Assembly: GCF_002706745.1 (NCBI RefSeq)
Contig: NZ_CP017702.1
Coordinates: 1 to 64,000, forward strand
Reading direction: 5' to 3'
Origin: Companilactobacillus farciminis KCTC 3681 = DSM 20184
GTDB lineage: Bacteria > Bacillota > Bacilli > Lactobacillales > Lactobacillaceae
DNA length: 64,000 nt
The translations under genes were made by a program, and so were the position numbers. Below, in pieces: positions 36,574 to 46,376 of the stretch (within the stretch, counting starts at the first letter, position 1; every line of letters starts with the position of its first letter). Below the pieces are notes generated by a model. It worked only from the letters and a program-made list of their open reading frames with translations. It was not told the DNA's origin and made no database searches.

Positions 36574-37161
36574 ATGAACGTACGGGATCAACAAGCCGAA
36601 AGCACTAAGAATGCGATTTTAAAAGTTGCTGCAGAGATGTTTCTTTCACAAGGTTATCAAGCGACCTCAACACGCAAGATTGCCCAAGAGTTAAATATTA
36701 CGCAACCCAACATGTATCACTATTACAAAAACAAGAAAGTTCTTTATATCAAAGCACTTGAACATGTTGTCAGCGGTTTTAGCGATAATTTGTTAGAAGA
36801 ATATAAAAAGAAACAAGACTTACCTTTTGAAGAGTTGCTCTTAGAGCTTTCACAATTTATGATTGGTAATTTCAAAATAAATTATTTCATTATGAGAAAC
36901 GATATCGAAACTTTCTTCACTCCCGAAGAGCGTAAAGAGATCATGCAAAATTGGGATGGTGGATATTACAAAGTTTTATTCAACGTTTTTCAATCTCACA
37001 AAGAAGAACTACGTTCTGACCTAGCTATCCCAGTTCAAGTTGGAACTTTTTTAACAATGTTACTCCCTTACATTGAGTACAACGATGCTAAAAGGAAGCG
37101 CAATATTGCTAATCTTAAAACGGTTATCAATATTTTCATCAATGGCATCACGAAAAATTAG
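36574..37161 (+). CDS. TetR/AcrR-family regulator
   Basis: The 195-residue protein has an N-terminal TetR HTH (AESTKNAILKVAAEMFLSQGY, STRKIAQELNITQPNMYHYY, KNKKVLYIKALEHV) and a ligand-binding helical domain of unknown specificity. It lies nine bases before an antiporter gene, so the two form one operon and the regulator probably controls it. TTGTGA and a TATAAT-rich stretch about 50 bp upstream form a likely promoter. Confidence 0.9.
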   Translation: MNVRDQQAESTKNAILKVAAEMFLSQGYQATSTRKIAQELNITQPNMYHYYKNKKVLYIKALEHVVSGFSDNLLEEYKKKQDLPFEELLLELSQFMIGNFKINYFIMRNDIETFFTPEERKEIMQNWDGGYYKVLFNVFQSHKEELRSDLAIPVQVGTFLTMLLPYIEYNDAKRKRNIANLKTVINIFINGITKN

Positions 37162-37170
37162 GAGGATGCC

Positions 37171-38319
37171 ATGGAGTTTTTAACCCTTTTAGCTTTAATG
37201 CTTTTTCTAACACTAGTTGTTAGCCATATCTTTAATAAAATCAATATCCCAGCAGTCGTTGGACAACTTATCTTAGGAGTTATCTTAGGAAAAGGTGTCC
37301 TCAATATCGTTAAGCCAACGCATGAAGTAGAATTGTTCGCCGATATCGGTGTTATTTTACTGATGTTTCTTGCTGGTCTTGAGAGTGACTTGAAATTACT
37401 CAGAAAGCACTTGTTGCCTAGTATCAATGTCGCTATCTTTGGTGTCATTTTACCAGTTGCTTTAACTCTAATCACCGCCTTGATTTTCGGTATCAACCTC
37501 AAGGAAAGTATCTTTATGTCGGTTGTCTTCGCTGCTACTTCCGTTTCTATCTCGGTTGAAGTTTTAAAGAGTTTGAATTACCTCTCCAGTACCTCTGGAA
37601 CAGTTATTTTGGGAGCCGCAGTTGCTGACGATATCTTAGCCATTTCAATTTTGAGTGTCATGTCAGGAACTTTAACCGGTGATTTTTCAATCAACAAGAT
37701 TCTTATGTTACTAGGACTTTGGTTAGTTTTCGCTATTATTGTCGTAGTCTTTTACAAATGGGTCATCCCCGATTTAATGAAATTATCCGAATACTTAGAA
37801 GCAACCCATGCTCCAACGATTTTTGCCCTAGTAATTTGTTTCATCATGGCCTATTTAGCTGACAAAGTTCAATTAGATTCCGTTTTAGGTGCTTTTATTG
37901 CCGGAATTGCTGTCTCAAACGCTAAAGACTTCAATGAAAAAATTAGTCGCAACGTTGAAATGATTGGTTATGCTGTCTTTATCCCTATCTTTTTCATCAG
38001 TATTGGCCTTAACTTGGAATTCACTAACTTCTTCCGTGACTTCTGGCTGATCGTTATTTTTACCATTACTGGTGTTATCGGAAAATTATTCGGTGCTGGC
38101 TTTGGTGCCAAAATTTCCGGATTCGATTTGAAGGACTCTTACGTCATCGGATCAGGAATGATTTCTCGTGGGGAAATGGCTTTGATCGTTGCCCAAGTTG
38201 GTTACAGCGTTCATTTATTATCCGAAGAATACTATTCTACCGTCATTATCAGTGTCATTTTGATCACTATCATAGCTCCATTCTTTTTGAAACACTCAAT
38301 TAGTAAAAATCCTTTATAG
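37171..38319 (+). CDS. monovalent cation:proton antiporter, CPA2 (NapA/KefB-like)
   Basis: The 382-residue membrane protein has about 12 helices. Family features are IPAVVGQLILGVILGKGVLN, DIGVILLMFLAGLESDLKLL and the ion-binding pair VADDILAISIL, with two adjacent Asp as in electrogenic NapA-type exchangers. No C-terminal RCK/TrkA-N domain is present, unlike KefB. It probably moves Na+ or K+ in exchange for protons. TetR control is likely from the operon. AGGAGG precedes the ATG. Confidence 0.9.
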   Translation: MEFLTLLALMLFLTLVVSHIFNKINIPAVVGQLILGVILGKGVLNIVKPTHEVELFADIGVILLMFLAGLESDLKLLRKHLLPSINVAIFGVILPVALTLITALIFGINLKESIFMSVVFAATSVSISVEVLKSLNYLSSTSGTVILGAAVADDILAISILSVMSGTLTGDFSINKILMLLGLWLVFAIIVVVFYKWVIPDLMKLSEYLEATHAPTIFALVICFIMAYLADKVQLDSVLGAFIAGIAVSNAKDFNEKISRNVEMIGYAVFIPIFFISIGLNLEFTNFFRDFWLIVIFTITGVIGKLFGAGFGAKISGFDLKDSYVIGSGMISRGEMALIVAQVGYSVHLLSEEYYSTVIISVILITIIAPFFLKHSISKNPL

Positions 38320-38402
38320 CAAATGGTTTCTCCTATTGCCTGGAACGATATATAATAATTAGGTAAACGTTTTAATTTCAGAATAGAAGGAGAAAGGTAA
38401 TT

Positions 38403-39590
38403 ATGGCACATATTTTAGTACTAGGCGCTGGATATGGTGGCTTGAGAGCTGCTCGTGACTTAGCTAAGAGTACCCCAGCGGGAACACAAATTGATTTAAT
38501 TGATAAAAATGAAAAACACGTTGAAAAGACTGCTTTGCATACTATTGCAGCAGGAACTAATCGTGCTGATGCAGTTAGCTTTGATGTTCGTTCAGTTCTA
38601 CCTTCAAATGTTAACTTTATCAAGGCAACCGTTTCAAAACTTGATTTAGATAACAAAACAGTTGAGTTCTCTGACCACGAGGACATTACCTATGATTACA
38701 TCGTTGTTTCATTGGGCTTCCGTTCTGAGGACTTTGGACTAGAAGGCGCTAGCGAAAATGCCTTGATTCTTCAAGATCTTGAAACTGCTCAAAATATCTA
38801 CAAGACTATCAATCAAAATATTGCTAACTACAAGAAATCAAACGATCCAGCCGATTTGAGTATCATCGTATGTGGTGCTGGATTTACTGGTGTCGAGATT
38901 CTTGGTGAACTAGTTGATACAGTCAAAATCCTAAAAGCTAAATATGAAGTACCAGAAATTAAAGTAACTTGCTTGGAAATGGCTACGAGAATCCTTCCTA
39001 TGTTCGATGAGAACCTTGCAACTTACGCCGTCGACTATTTAGATAAGAACGGCATTAAATTGCTCACAGGCGCTAAAATCAAGAAAATTGAACCTAAGTC
39101 CGTTGTCTACATGGATGGAGATACTGAAAAGAGTGTTGAAGGAAGTACTATCATCTGGACCGTTGGTGTCAGTGGCTCAGACGTTATCAAAGATTCCGGC
39201 ATCGATGCTAGAAGAAATCGTGTTATGACAACCGAATTCCTTAACCTCGAAGCACATCCTGAAGCTTACTTTATCGGTGATGATTCAGCTATTATTCCTA
39301 AGGGTGAAGAACGCCCTTATCCAACAACTGGTCAATTAGCAACTGCTGAAGGTAGTGGTGCTGCCTTTAATATCGCTGCTGCATTGAATGGCAAAGACTT
39401 GAAACCATTCATCTACCACTCAATGGGAACAGTCGCATCTCTAGGTCAAAACCATGGTATTGCTGAAATCACTGACAAGAATTTGAAGTTCAAGGGACCA
39501 TTTGCTTCCCTACTCAAACACTTATCAGCTGATCGTGGAATCATGGAAATTGCTGGTATCAAGACAGCTATTAAAAAAGGTACGATTTAA
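38403..39590 (+). CDS. ndh: type II NADH:quinone dehydrogenase (NDH-2)
   Basis: NDH-2 is a single-subunit flavoprotein at the membrane face that oxidises NADH and reduces menaquinone without pumping protons. The FAD motif ILVLGAGYGGLRAARDL is at residues 4-20, the NADH motif IIVCGAGFTGVEILGEL near residue 158, and the second FAD region AYFIGDDSAII near residue 286. PYPTTGQLATAEG is the expected quinone-side motif. The C-terminus (LLKHLSADRGIMEIAGIKTAI) is the membrane-binding part. With cydABDC, menA and the polyprenyl synthase nearby it makes a short respiratory chain. Confidence 0.92.
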   Translation: MAHILVLGAGYGGLRAARDLAKSTPAGTQIDLIDKNEKHVEKTALHTIAAGTNRADAVSFDVRSVLPSNVNFIKATVSKLDLDNKTVEFSDHEDITYDYIVVSLGFRSEDFGLEGASENALILQDLETAQNIYKTINQNIANYKKSNDPADLSIIVCGAGFTGVEILGELVDTVKILKAKYEVPEIKVTCLEMATRILPMFDENLATYAVDYLDKNGIKLLTGAKIKKIEPKSVVYMDGDTEKSVEGSTIIWTVGVSGSDVIKDSGIDARRNRVMTTEFLNLEAHPEAYFIGDDSAIIPKGEERPYPTTGQLATAEGSGAAFNIAAALNGKDLKPFIYHSMGTVASLGQNHGIAEITDKNLKFKGPFASLLKHLSADRGIMEIAGIKTAIKKGTI

Positions 39591-39604
39591 TTATAAAAAT
39601 ACTT

Positions 39605-39632
39605 AAGAGTCCTCATTAGAGGGCTCTTTTTT
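39605..39632 (+). terminator. terminator after ndh
   Basis: The hairpin AAGAGTCCTC/GAGGGCTCTT is followed by a T run. Confidence 0.8.
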
Positions 39633-39689
39633 GCTTTAAAAACATCCTAATAATATACTGGCACTGAATAACTCCAAGGGGTGTTAATT

Positions 39690-40451
39690 ATGGCAATTAA
39701 AAAGAATCAAATCTGTGCAATTTGTGGCAATCGTTTCACTATCACGGAGGGTCTCTTTTTAAGAGATCTCAGCGATTTATTAAAAGAACAAGTTATTCAT
39801 ACTAACAGCTACGCCAAGGAATCATCATTCATTTGTCTAAAGGATCTACAGAAATTACGTATTTCTAAGATGCAAGATGTCATCGATAACGACTTAAAAA
39901 TCGATCATGAGATGAGTGACAAACTAAAAAAAGAACTAGCCAAAGAGACTTATGTCATCAAAAACATTAACGATACTGTTTACGGCAAACGGACTAGAGG
40001 ACAAAAACTAGCCGATGCCGTAGCCAAGTTTGGTGGTAGTTGGGGCTTTATCATCGCCTTTACCGTCATTTTAATAGTTTGGATGACCATCAATGTTATT
40101 CATCTCTTCGGAGTTCACTTTGACCCCTATCCATTTATTTTATTAAACCTATTCTTGAGTTGCGTAGCGGCTATTCAAGCACCAATCATTATGATGAGCC
40201 AAAATCGTCAAGCTGAACGTGACCGTTTTGATTCTGAAAATGACTACAAAACTAATACCAAATCAGAGATGGAAATCCGTATTCTTCACGAAAAAATCGA
40301 CCAGTTAAACGAAGTTCAATGGCCTCATATTCTAGACATTCAAAAGATGCAAATCGAAGTTCTCAGTGAAATCGAAAATGAGATTCAATCGCTTAAAGCT
40401 GAAAATCAACCAAAGAAAGAACGCAATACTAGACATCCTAGTCGAAACTAA
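39690..40451 (+). CDS. DUF1003 family membrane protein
   Basis: Residues 1-45 hold two short Cys motifs (ICAICGNRF and FICLKDLQ), perhaps a degenerate zinc ribbon. The DUF1003 core is residues 95-185 with GQKLADAVAKFGGSWGFIIA, a helix pair, and the diagnostic PYPFILLNLFLSCVAAIQAP, MMSQNRQAERDR. The C-terminal 60 residues are helical and charged. The function is unknown; in Firmicutes the family is often annotated as a cyclic nucleotide-binding-like or membrane protein without proof. ATG 39690 is chosen because AAGGGG lies just upstream. Confidence 0.88.
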   Translation: MAIKKNQICAICGNRFTITEGLFLRDLSDLLKEQVIHTNSYAKESSFICLKDLQKLRISKMQDVIDNDLKIDHEMSDKLKKELAKETYVIKNINDTVYGKRTRGQKLADAVAKFGGSWGFIIAFTVILIVWMTINVIHLFGVHFDPYPFILLNLFLSCVAAIQAPIIMMSQNRQAERDRFDSENDYKTNTKSEMEIRILHEKIDQLNEVQWPHILDIQKMQIEVLSEIENEIQSLKAENQPKKERNTRHPSRN

Positions 40452-40509
40452 GTACAAAGTCGTCACTACCGACTAGATAACTTTTCTTATCATTTATTTC
40501 ATTTAATTC

Positions 40510-40565
40510 AAAGTCAAAAATAGCCTCTATTTGGAGAATAATCACACACTCCGAATAGAGACTTT
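40510..40565 (+). terminator. long hairpin, probable terminator of the DUF1003 gene
   Basis: The inner stem CTCTATTTGGAG/CTCCGAATAGAG (one G-U) and an outer AAAGTC/GACTTT give a strong hairpin ending in TTTTGATTTATT. Confidence 0.6.
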
Positions 40566-40600
40566 TGATTTATTGATATTAAAAATAAAACCACTATCTA

Positions 40601-40762
40601 GTCCGGAATAGCGAAGAAAATTGGCTCAAATGTGAAATTTCTCTTGGCAATTTATTGCATAGTGAAAGGTCGAGCTTGAAGACTTTGCCCGGTTCTGGTC
40701 TTAGCAAAGGCTCCAAGTCGTGCCCACATTGTTCCAGCCAAATTTTCTTCGCTATGGAGGAC
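40601..40762. repeat. 160-bp imperfect inverted repeat (MITE-like or structured RNA)
   Basis: The outer arms ATAGCGAAGAAAATT (40608-40622) and AATTTTCTTCGCTAT (40741-40755) are perfect complements. Nested inside are TTGGCT/AGCCAA, AATGTG/CACATT, and a third imperfect pair between 40671-40688 and 40704-40721. The whole element could fold as one long stem. It has no convincing gene; a 62-codon frame inside it is by-product. It lies between the convergent DUF1003 and amtB genes. No second copy was seen in this window. Confidence 0.65.
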
Positions 40763-40822
40763 GAAATACTTCTACTAACCAAGGTTAAGAAAAAATTTTT
40801 ATTTTAGTAGAATCTATTTAAT

Positions 40823-41998
40823 TTAAGCTAATTTAATTTCTGGTCTGATCCCGATATCATCTTTCAAAGCTTTTTTCAGCACCGTTACAATCACTCCACC
40901 CAAAACTGATACGAAGGCAATTGTAAATATAACGCCGAACAATTGCAATCCTAATAATTTAAAGCCGCCACCATAAAATAAACCATTCGTAACGACATTT
41001 TCATTAACTGATTTAGTTGCGAACAAACCAACACAAATTGAACCAACTATCCCACTGACACCATGGCATCCAAAGATATCTAGATAATCGTTCAGATGCA
41101 ATTGATACTTCAAGAAATTCATAAAGTAAAAGCTACTGATAGCAGAAATTATTCCAATTAAAAACGATCCTAAAACCGTTACATACCCAGTACCAGGAGT
41201 AATTCCCACTAGTCCACAAATACTACCCGTACAAATGCCACTCAAAGTTACTTTGCCTTTGTACATCTCTTCCAAAAAGATCCACGTAATTAAAGCGCTG
41301 CAAGCTGCAACTGTAGTTGTGAAAAACGCATTGATGGCTAAGAAATTAACTTTTAAAGCACTGCCAGCATTGAATCCATACCAGCCAAGCCACAAAAGTA
41401 CGGTTCCCATCAAGATCCATAAGGGATTTCCCTTAGTCTGTTGATTATATTGATAAGGTCCACGTAAAGTGATTGCCAAGATCAGCGCTGTAATTCCAGC
41501 ATCGATGTGAATGACCGTTCCTCCAGCAAAATCCAATACGCCTAATTTGGCCAAAAATCCGCTACTCGACCAAACAATATGAGCCAACGGATAATAAATT
41601 AAAAGCGACCACAATATAACGAAGAGAATCACAAATCTAATTTTTACCCGACTAGCCATGGCACCTAAGAATAGTGCTGGCGTTAAAATCGCAAACATCA
41701 TTTGAAAAAGAAGATAGACCGATGTTGGTAATCCAGTTTGACCAAAAGTAGACGATAAGTCTATTCCTCTTAAAAAGAGATGACTGAAATTTCCAATTAC
41801 TCCCAAATTATTTCCTTCAAATGAAGCTGAAAAACCAATTGCAATCCACAACAGTCCTGCTAATCCAAACATCAAGAAACTGTCGAACAAAATCCGTGTC
41901 ACATCTTTATGCGGTACGAAGCCACTGTAAAAAACAGCAATGCCAGGTACCATTATCCAAACTAACATGGTTGAAAGTATCATAAATACTACATTCAT
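40823..41998 (-). CDS. amtB: ammonium transporter (Amt/MEP/Rh family)
   Basis: This is an 11-helix trimeric channel for ammonium. Seen: the N-terminal MVPGIAVFYSGFV, the first twin-His in GGTVIHIDAGITAL near residue 163, and the second in GCHGVSGIVGSI near residue 310. Length (391) is near normal. The start is the second possible Met (41998). No glnK/PII gene is adjacent, so regulation must be through another route. It is convergent with the DUF1003 gene. Confidence 0.93.
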   Translation of the reverse strand: MNVVFMILSTMLVWIMVPGIAVFYSGFVPHKDVTRILFDSFLMFGLAGLLWIAIGFSASFEGNNLGVIGNFSHLFLRGIDLSSTFGQTGLPTSVYLLFQMMFAILTPALFLGAMASRVKIRFVILFVILWSLLIYYPLAHIVWSSSGFLAKLGVLDFAGGTVIHIDAGITALILAITLRGPYQYNQQTKGNPLWILMGTVLLWLGWYGFNAGSALKVNFLAINAFFTTTVAACSALITWIFLEEMYKGKVTLSGICTGSICGLVGITPGTGYVTVLGSFLIGIISAISSFYFMNFLKYQLHLNDYLDIFGCHGVSGIVGSICVGLFATKSVNENVVTNGLFYGGGFKLLGLQLFGVIFTIAFVSVLGGVIVTVLKKALKDDIGIRPEIKLA

Positions 41999-42182
41999 AG
42001 ATATCACATTCTTTTCGCTGAAGTTCCCTCTTTAATTTCAGTATTGTATTACTATTTTTATTTCATGTATAACAAAAAGAATTACAGAAAAATGACAAAA
42101 TCATAATAATTTTTAAATAGTTATAAAGCATCTATAATAGAGTCTGTATAAACATCTATGACTAGTTTCAAAGGAGATTACC

Positions 42183-44198
42183 ATGGAAAAAAGAATGTCA
42201 TCACTGTCTGCCTTGGGTATGTTGATTACTCTAGGTATCGTTTATGGCGATATTGGTACTTCGCCACTATACGTTATGAATGCCATTATCAATGACGCCG
42301 GCACGATGGCTGATACCAAACCCGAATACATTTTGGGTAGCGTTTCATTGATATTTTGGACATTGATGTTAATTACCACATTAAAATACGTCTTAATTGC
42401 TATGAAAGCTGACAACAATAATGAAGGTGGAATCTTCGCTCTTTACGCTTTAGTCAAAACCAAAAAATGGCTGATCATTCCCGCTTTGATCGGTGGTTCC
42501 GCACTACTTGCCGATGGAACTTTAACACCAGCCGTTACTGTTACTTCAGCTATGGAAGGTGTCAAAGGACAACAATTTGGCAATTTCATTTTCTCTAACA
42601 AACAGTCGACCGTTTTAGTCATCGTAACGATAATTTTGTTAACGATTTTTATCATTCAAAAATTCGGTACTGAAAAAATAGGTCGTTCATTTGGTCCCAT
42701 CATGCTTATCTGGTTCAGTTTTATCGGATTAGCTGGTCTATTTAATTTGTTAGGTAATTTGAATGTCCTCAAAGCTCTTTCACCGGTCTATGCTATTAAA
42801 GTTTTGTTCAGTCCCGTCAATAAAGCGGGTATTTTTATCCTTGGCAGTGTCTTCTTGGCTACGACTGGTGCTGAAGCTTTGTACTCCGATATGGGACAAG
42901 TCGGCAAGCACAATATTTATGCTACTTGGCCTTTCGTTTACGCAATGTTGATGCTGAATTATCTAGGACAAGCAGCCTGGATAATCGCGAATTTTCAAAA
43001 CAAGCAGTACAACCATATTTCTGGAATCAATCCGTTCTACGAAATGTTGCCTGGCGACTTCAAAATTTTTGCCATTATCATCGCTACTTTAGCCGCTATC
43101 ATTGCCTCTCAAGCTTTGATAACCGGTTCTTACACTTTAGTTCAAGAAGCTATCGGTTTGAAAATATTACCTCGTCTCAAAGTTAAATTCCCCGGTAAAG
43201 TTCAAAGTCAGCTCTATATTGAATCAGTTAACTGGTTGCTTTGTGCCATTACTATCAGTATCGTTTGGGGCTTTGGCACATCAGAGCACATGGAAGCAGC
43301 TTACGGATTAGCAATCACTTTGACAATGCTAATGACGACTTTACTCTTGCATCAATTCTTAATTATGAAAAAACACCCTCTCGGTGCTAATGTCTTCTTA
43401 GTCGTTTTCTTTGCGATTGAAGGATTATTCCTAATCTCCAGTTTGGTCAAATTCGTCCATGGAGGATACGTTACAGTAATCATAACGATGGCAATCTTAG
43501 CAATCATGGTCATCTGGTACTTCGGAAATAAGCGCCGTGATGCTCATATGGCTGAAAGCGAAAACGTCAATCTACTCGACTTCATCCCTCAATTGGAAAA
43601 GCTCAGTCAAGATTCTTCAATCCCAACTTATGCCACGAACCTCGTTTATATGACAAAATTGGGCAAGGATTATTCCATCAAACGTTCGATTATTTATTCA
43701 ATCTTAGATCAAGACCCCAAACGGGCCAAAGTCTACTGGTTCATTACTGTCAATCAAACCGCTGCCCCTTACGAGTGCAACTATTCAGTTGATATGATGA
43801 ATACGAGAAATGTCGTCAACGTTACCTTGAATCTTGGTTTCAAGAAGTCGCAACACGTCAATATTTACATTCGCCAAATCATTAACAGTCTCTTGGACAA
43901 AAATATCATCGACCAACAAGCACCAACTTACTCAATGATGCCTAATCGTCGCGTTGGTTCTTTTAAATTCGTTATTCAAAATCAACAATTCCAAGACCTT
44001 GGCGCGCAAGTCTATATGAGTAGTCTCGACAGAATGCTGATTGGTGGTCGACTCCTACTTCAAAACATCACAGTTCCTCCTGCCCTTTGGTATGGTTTGG
44101 AATTCAGTGACGTGGTTGAAGAAAAAGTCCCACTATTCTTAGGCAATCACACCGACCAATACTTAACTGAAAAAGAGATCCGTCATAACGTCAAATAA
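42183..44198 (+). CDS. kup: KUP-family potassium uptake protein
   Basis: Kup is a K+/H+ symporter. The 671-residue protein starts [22 protein letters not shown], has [34 protein letters not shown] and about 12 helices. A cytosolic C-terminal domain follows from residue 450. AAAGGAGA precedes the ATG. The 175-bp upstream region holds a TATAAT at 42133 but is too short and unstructured for a c-di-AMP riboswitch. Confidence 0.95.
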   Translation: MEKRMSSLSALGMLITLGIVYGDIGTSPLYVMNAIINDAGTMADTKPEYILGSVSLIFWTLMLITTLKYVLIAMKADNNNEGGIFALYALVKTKKWLIIPALIGGSALLADGTLTPAVTVTSAMEGVKGQQFGNFIFSNKQSTVLVIVTIILLTIFIIQKFGTEKIGRSFGPIMLIWFSFIGLAGLFNLLGNLNVLKALSPVYAIKVLFSPVNKAGIFILGSVFLATTGAEALYSDMGQVGKHNIYATWPFVYAMLMLNYLGQAAWIIANFQNKQYNHISGINPFYEMLPGDFKIFAIIIATLAAIIASQALITGSYTLVQEAIGLKILPRLKVKFPGKVQSQLYIESVNWLLCAITISIVWGFGTSEHMEAAYGLAITLTMLMTTLLLHQFLIMKKHPLGANVFLVVFFAIEGLFLISSLVKFVHGGYVTVIITMAILAIMVIWYFGNKRRDAHMAESENVNLLDFIPQLEKLSQDSSIPTYATNLVYMTKLGKDYSIKRSIIYSILDQDPKRAKVYWFITVNQTAAPYECNYSVDMMNTRNVVNVTLNLGFKKSQHVNIYIRQIINSLLDKNIIDQQAPTYSMMPNRRVGSFKFVIQNQQFQDLGAQVYMSSLDRMLIGGRLLLQNITVPPALWYGLEFSDVVEEKVPLFLGNHTDQYLTEKEIRHNVK

Positions 44199-44222
44199 AA
44201 AAGAGACCGCTTGGTCTCTTTT
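44199..44222. terminator. bidirectional terminator between kup and pncA
   Basis: A perfect 10-bp hairpin AAAAGAGACC/GGTCTCTTTT with a four-base loop. Confidence 0.9.
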
Positions 44223-44777
44223 TTATAATACTTGAGCGCCTAAGCTAGCTTTGAAATGTCCCAAAGCCCACTCGTGTCCAGCTTGATTAAATGACGCTAC
44301 AGCATTTTCATGGACGATAATATTGTAGTTTAAATTATAGGCGTCAACTGCCGTATGTAGAACGCAAATATCGGTACAAACGCCGACTAGATGCAACGTA
44401 TCAACTTTTCTTTCACGTAATCTAATGTCTAGATCAGTTCCGGCGAAGGCGCTATAACGAGTCTTATCGAATAATTTAACTTGTTCGCCATCGTTATGCT
44501 CGTTATACCAATCTTTTAAGCCACCGTATAATTCTCGACCCCAAGTTCCACGAACGTTATGAGGTGGGAAAAGCTTCGTTTCTGGATGATATGGGTCATT
44601 TGGTTTATGAACATCGGTTGGAAACCAGACGAAATCATCATTTTGATACATTCTTTCTGCTAAATCGAAGATCTTGGATTCAATTGCCTGACCTGGCTCT
44701 TTACAAGTCAAAGCCCCATCATCAGCTACAAAATCATTCGTATAGTCGATAATTAGTAATGCTTGATGTGTAGACAT
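44223..44777 (-). CDS. pncA: nicotinamidase / isochorismatase family hydrolase
   Basis: PncA hydrolyses nicotinamide to nicotinate for NAD salvage. The catalytic triad is visible: Asp in LLIIDYTNDF near residue 10, Lys in DKTRYSAFAGTDL near residue 104, and Cys in GVCTDICVLHTA near residue 139. Metal ligands fit FPTDVHKPNDPYHPET. The start MSTHQALL (44777) follows GTAGGA; a longer frame has no ribosome site. The gene is single. Confidence 0.92.
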   Translation of the reverse strand: MSTHQALLIIDYTNDFVADDGALTCKEPGQAIESKIFDLAERMYQNDDFVWFPTDVHKPNDPYHPETKLFPPHNVRGTWGRELYGGLKDWYNEHNDGEQVKLFDKTRYSAFAGTDLDIRLRERKVDTLHLVGVCTDICVLHTAVDAYNLNYNIIVHENAVASFNQAGHEWALGHFKASLGAQVL

Positions 44778-44926
44778 AATTTTCCTACTTTCTTCTAGAT
44801 ATTTAGTTATACCAAGATTATTCAAAAGAAGCGTTCAGAAGTCAATTTATCCAACTTTTTGTAAAAAAAATTTACATTCAATCGTGTGTTATAATCACTC
44901 TAATCAAAGACTAGGGGCGTCAAATC

Positions 44927-45436
44927 ATGCATAGAAAATATCGTGAACCTATCAATAAAAAATATTTAATTATTTCATTGGTTGCCGTATTAATTTTCGC
45001 AACTGTCTTATCCATTTTCACTTTCAAAACATCTATTCAAACTACCGACAAGGCACCAACGCCTGAATACAAAGCTATCAGAAAAAGTCTTGATCACAAA
45101 TTCAATCAGAATGGCAAAGTCGTCACTATTAAAGAGGATCACAACATCAATGACGATACGAGCAAGCATCCCCACACAGTCATCGTGGTACGTTTAACCG
45201 ATAAACAAACTCAAAAATATTTAAAAACTTCTTTTGAAGCGGTCCAAAATAATCAAGCAACTGACGACCAAAAAGATTATATCCGTGCTTTACAAAATAT
45301 CGTCGCCAATCAAGCTAAGAAATTGGACAATAATTATGACGTTATACAATTCGTCTACAAAGATGGTAAATCATTCATCCCAGTAGCCAGCTCGCAAAAG
45401 AATCGCAATTTGATCAAACTAGTCAGCACAAAATAA
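44927..45436 (+). CDS. unknown secreted or membrane-anchored protein
   Basis: The 169-residue protein has a short basic N-terminus, one membrane helix at residues 13-33 (YLIISLVAVLIFATVLSIFT) and an extracytoplasmic domain rich in Lys, Asn, Asp and Gln. There is no lipobox or Cys. The domain has VIVVRLTDKQTQKYLKTS and ALQNIVANQAKKLDNNY; I do not recognise a family. It is single, divergent from pncA and convergent with the TPM-like gene. Confidence 0.7.
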   Translation: MHRKYREPINKKYLIISLVAVLIFATVLSIFTFKTSIQTTDKAPTPEYKAIRKSLDHKFNQNGKVVTIKEDHNINDDTSKHPHTVIVVRLTDKQTQKYLKTSFEAVQNNQATDDQKDYIRALQNIVANQAKKLDNNYDVIQFVYKDGKSFIPVASSQKNRNLIKLVSTK

Positions 45437-45460
45437 AAAACGGCCAATTTGGTCGTTTTT
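45437..45460. terminator. bidirectional terminator
   Basis: The hairpin AAAACGGCCAA/TTGGTCGTTTT is followed by T runs on both strands. Confidence 0.8.
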
Positions 45461-45461
45461 T

Positions 45462-46277
45462 TTACATAAAGGGATCATTTCTGCCCATATAGTAGCCTTC
45501 GTCAAAACCAGCGTCGTAATCACTATTGCCTAGATCCGACCCACTGCCAGGATGATTATGCATGTATTTCCAAATCAGGTAAATAACAATAATAGCGATT
45601 ATCGTTCCTAGTCCATACAAAATCCTATTTCTAACTCGCTTTATATCAGCAAATCTTTTAGATTTTAATTTTTTAGAACTCTGAGCAACATCTTGTAACT
45701 TAGGCTCTAATCGATTCGCTAACGTAAACAGAGCTTGCACTTGTGTATCTTCATTGTTGGATTTGAAATCATTTGATAATCCTTTTTTCAGGCGCCAAAA
45801 CATCAAATCCGTTAAATAACGATCTCCTTGTTCAGAAGCGCTGAAAAAGACCTTTTTATCTTTTAAATCTAAAATTAAATAATTACTTTCATTATCGATA
45901 TCGTCATCATCTAAACGCATATCGATGTATTTTTCTCGGCCGTACAAGAGATAGCCTATGTTGCTGCCGACATTGCCAATAATGTTAGAGGACGCATCAC
46001 GTGAATGGACATCAGCACCTGTCGTTTGGACAAAATTACTGATATCTTCAGCATCGTCAAACACCAAAACGTACAATTTTTGAGGATGAACGCCAGTATA
46101 AATATTATCGTTGATAGTAACGAGTCGATCATACTGGGCATTAGTAATAAACTCTTTGTTTTCATAAACGTAATCCCCCGTATTAGGACCGCCGAGACCA
46201 TCTGCTTGTACATCTTGTGTTGAATATAAAATACCGATAAAAGCTAACAATGTTGCCAGTAAGTACCTTACTTTCAT
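45462..46277 (-). CDS. TPM-domain-like secreted membrane protein
   Basis: MKVRYLLATLLAFIGILYST is a signal peptide, followed by an extracytoplasmic domain (residues 30-170) that looks like a TPM domain (YENKEFITNAQYDRLVTIND, LYVLVFDDAEDISNFVQ). A membrane helix at about residues 218-236 (ILYGLGTIIAIIVIYLIW) and an Asp/Gly-rich tail ending in GRNDPFM complete it. TPM proteins are linked to photosystem repair in plants and have phosphatase-like folds; in bacteria their role is unclear. GGAGG is seven bases before the chosen start at 46277. Confidence 0.6.
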   Translation of the reverse strand: MKVRYLLATLLAFIGILYSTQDVQADGLGGPNTGDYVYENKEFITNAQYDRLVTINDNIYTGVHPQKLYVLVFDDAEDISNFVQTTGADVHSRDASSNIIGNVGSNIGYLLYGREKYIDMRLDDDDIDNESNYLILDLKDKKVFFSASEQGDRYLTDLMFWRLKKGLSNDFKSNNEDTQVQALFTLANRLEPKLQDVAQSSKKLKSKRFADIKRVRNRILYGLGTIIAIIVIYLIWKYMHNHPGSGSDLGNSDYDAGFDEGYYMGRNDPFM

Positions 46278-46346
46278 AATCCGTCCTCCATACTTAGACA
46301 ATATCACTTAATCCTTAATTTGGGACAAAAAATAAGGCACAAAAAA

Positions 46347-46369
46347 ATCCCAGATTTATCATCTAGGAT
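46347..46369 (-). terminator. terminator after the alpha/beta hydrolase gene
   Basis: On the minus strand the stem ATCCTAGAT/ATCTGGGAT is followed by seven T. Confidence 0.75.
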
Positions 46370-46376
46370 CGAAAAA

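Noticed and set aside
40594..40782. 62-codon minus-strand frame in the inverted repeat
   Set aside because: It spans almost exactly the palindromic element and has no ribosome site or family features.
42008..42182. c-di-AMP (ydaO) riboswitch upstream of kup
   Set aside because: The gap is only 175 bp, AT-rich and shows none of the conserved paired blocks.
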